Assembly (NCBI GenBank): GCA_041569895.1 | Contig: JBFFXF010000192.1 | Span: 1 to 14,092, forward strand | Direction: 5' to 3' | Length of the DNA: 14,092 nucleotides | Source of the DNA: JBFFXF01 sp041569895 | GTDB taxonomy: Bacteria > Planctomycetota > UBA8108 > JACQVS01 | Part shown: one piece after another, positions 12,907 through 14,092 of the stretch | Layout of the letters: every line of letters begins with the position of its first letter | How positions within the stretch are numbered: the stretch's first letter is position 1 | Translations under genes and position numbers: made by a program | The notes under the pieces: generated by a model | Told to the model about the DNA's origin: nothing | Seen by the model: only the letters and a program-made list of their open reading frames with translations | Databases searched by the model: none

Positions 12907-14030
12907 CCGCTCCCGCGGGCGAGACGGCGACCTCTCGTGTCCGCGACCTCCTCCTCCGCGCCGGATTCGCCAGGGTCGGCTTCGCCCGCGCCGGGCGCGC
13001 TCCTCACGCCGAGCGCTTCGAGGAGTGGCTGCGCGACGGCCACGCGGCGGATATGCACTACCTGGCACGCAACGCGGCGCGACGTCTCGATCCGCGCCGC
13101 GTCGTCGATGGCGCGCGCACGGTGATCGTCGTCGCGCTGCACTACCGCGGAGGCGCCGGCGGCGACGAGCCCGTCGCGCCGGATCGGGCGGTGATCTCGA
13201 GCTACGCGCGCGGGACCGACTACCACCGGGTCATCGAGACGCGGCTGCGCGATGCCTGTCGCCGTCTGGCCGCCGAGTTCGAGGGCGAGCGCTTTCGCTA
13301 CTACGTCGACACCGGCCCGGTGCTCGAGCGCGCCTGGGCCGAGCGAGCGGGCGTCGGCTGGATCGGCAAGAACGCCTGCGTCATCGATCCGGTCGCCGGG
13401 TCGTACTTCTTCCTCGGTGCGGTCATCACGACGCTCGAGCTCGAGCCGGATCCGCCCGCCACTGATCACTGCGCGACATGCCGGCTGTGCGTCGACGCGT
13501 GTCCGACCAACGCGATCGTAGGACCGTATCGGGTCGATTCCAGCCGGTGCATCTCGTACCAGACGATCGAGAACCGCGGCGCGGTGCCGGTCGAGCTCCG
13601 CGAACACCTCGGGAACCTGGTCTTCGGTTGCGACATCTGCCAGGATGTCTGCCCCTTCAACCAGCCGGAATGGTCGCGTCGTCACGCGGCGCGGGAGGGC
13701 GGCGGGTCGGCGCCCGATCCGGAGCTCGACCCGCGGCCCGAGAACGTCGCGCCGTCTCTGCGCGACCTCGCGACGCTCGACGACGCCGACGCGTTCCGGC
13801 GACGGTTCCCGCGCAGCGCGGTGCGCCGCGCGCGCTTTCCCGGCTTCCTCAGGAACGTCATCATCGCCATCGGCAACAGCGGCGACCCGGACTTCGCGCC
13901 GTTGCTCGACGACCTCGCGAGCCGCGGCGCGAGAGGCGATGCGGTGCTCGAGGAGAGCGTGCGGTGGGCCCGCGAGCGTCTGCGCGCCGATGCCGCCGGT
14001 GTGACGGCCACGGGATCCGAAAAACCTTGA
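12903..14030 (+). CDS. queG: Epoxyqueuosine reductase
   Basis: QueG performs the last step of queuosine synthesis, reducing epoxyqueuosine at tRNA position 34, using cobalamin and two 4Fe-4S clusters. The 375-aa sequence shows ALHYRGG, SSYARGTDYHRVI (99-111), YYVDTGPVLERAWAERAG (133-150) with the conserved Asp136, and GWIGKN. Cluster cysteines are at CATCRLCVDACP (190-201) and FGCDICQDVCPFNQ (241-254), plus CISYQTIENRG (216-226). The C-terminus (about 285-365) is HEAT-like, including RNVIIAIGNSGDPD. The start is GTG 12903, overlapping the stop of the previous gene by 4 nt; the long open frame upstream is antisense/overlap shadow. queA, tgt and the preQ0 genes are not in the window. A promoter overlaps its stop codon. 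Confidence 0.96.
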   Translation: MTAPAGETATSRVRDLLLRAGFARVGFARAGRAPHAERFEEWLRDGHAADMHYLARNAARRLDPRRVVDGARTVIVVALHYRGGAGGDEPVAPDRAVISSYARGTDYHRVIETRLRDACRRLAAEFEGERFRYYVDTGPVLERAWAERAGVGWIGKNACVIDPVAGSYFFLGAVITTLELEPDPPATDHCATCRLCVDACPTNAIVGPYRVDSSRCISYQTIENRGAVPVELREHLGNLVFGCDICQDVCPFNQPEWSRRHAAREGGGSAPDPELDPRPENVAPSLRDLATLDDADAFRRRFPRSAVRRARFPGFLRNVIIAIGNSGDPDFAPLLDDLASRGARGDAVLEESVRWARERLRADAAGVTATGSEKP

Positions 14031-14054
14031 CGGGTCGCGCGTCGATTTTACAAT
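14027..14054 (+). promoter_or_regulatory. Strong promoter reading out of the window
   Basis: TTGACG (14027-14032) overlaps the queG stop codon and is followed, after 16 nt, by TACAAT (14049-14054, 5 of 6). The predicted start is near 14061. The final 32 nt contain GTTCG/CGAAC that can form a small hairpin. The gene served lies beyond the right edge. Confidence 0.7.
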
Positions 14055-14092
14055 GTGGCGTTCGTTTTCACCGAACCAGTCAGCCGGGGCCC

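Overview
The window is GC-rich chromosomal DNA, clearly above 60% GC by eye, with long antisense shadow ORFs over most genes. The content is housekeeping genes plus a few accessory ones. The best lineage clue is a secreted protein joining a planctomycete-type cytochrome c domain (CxxCH, later LMPP) to a WD40 propeller. That architecture is typical of Planctomycetota and also occurs in Verrucomicrobiota and Acidobacteriota. The rplY-pth-rpsF order fits this, but the phylum assignment is tentative.

Layout. (1) 1-3234, minus strand: a consensus sigma-70 type promoter (TTGACG-17-TATAAT) drives tRNA-Gln(UUG), glmU, rplY (L25/CTC), pth and the start of rpsF, which runs off the left edge. This is the known glmU-prs-ctc-pth arrangement without prs. 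(2) 3374-4699, minus: a NUDIX hydrolase followed by the redox repressor rex. (3) 5016-5916: an unknown 162-aa protein on plus, converging on a lone STAS anti-anti-sigma factor on minus. (4) 5917-6209: an intergenic region that appears to hold an unannotated plus-strand small RNA with its own promoter, two hairpins and a strong intrinsic terminator. (5) 6210-8466, minus: the cytochrome/WD40 gene, then rfbD 4 nt behind it. (6) 8622-10589, minus: pruA (P5C dehydrogenase), then acyP (acylphosphatase) 9 nt behind it. (7) 10828-14030, plus: an SDR oxidoreductase, then an unknown 423-aa protein that looks leaderless and overlaps queG (epoxyqueuosine reductase) by 4 nt. A strong promoter overlaps the queG stop codon and points out of the right edge.

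Three intergenic regions carry degenerate tandem hexamers, (GTTCCC)n on one strand and (GGGAAC)n on the other. Their G-rich strands match the G-quadruplex pattern G3N3G3N3G3N3G3. These arrays and the putative small RNA at 6066-6172 are the structures the genes do not explain. I see no CRISPR array, insertion sequence, prophage or defence system.
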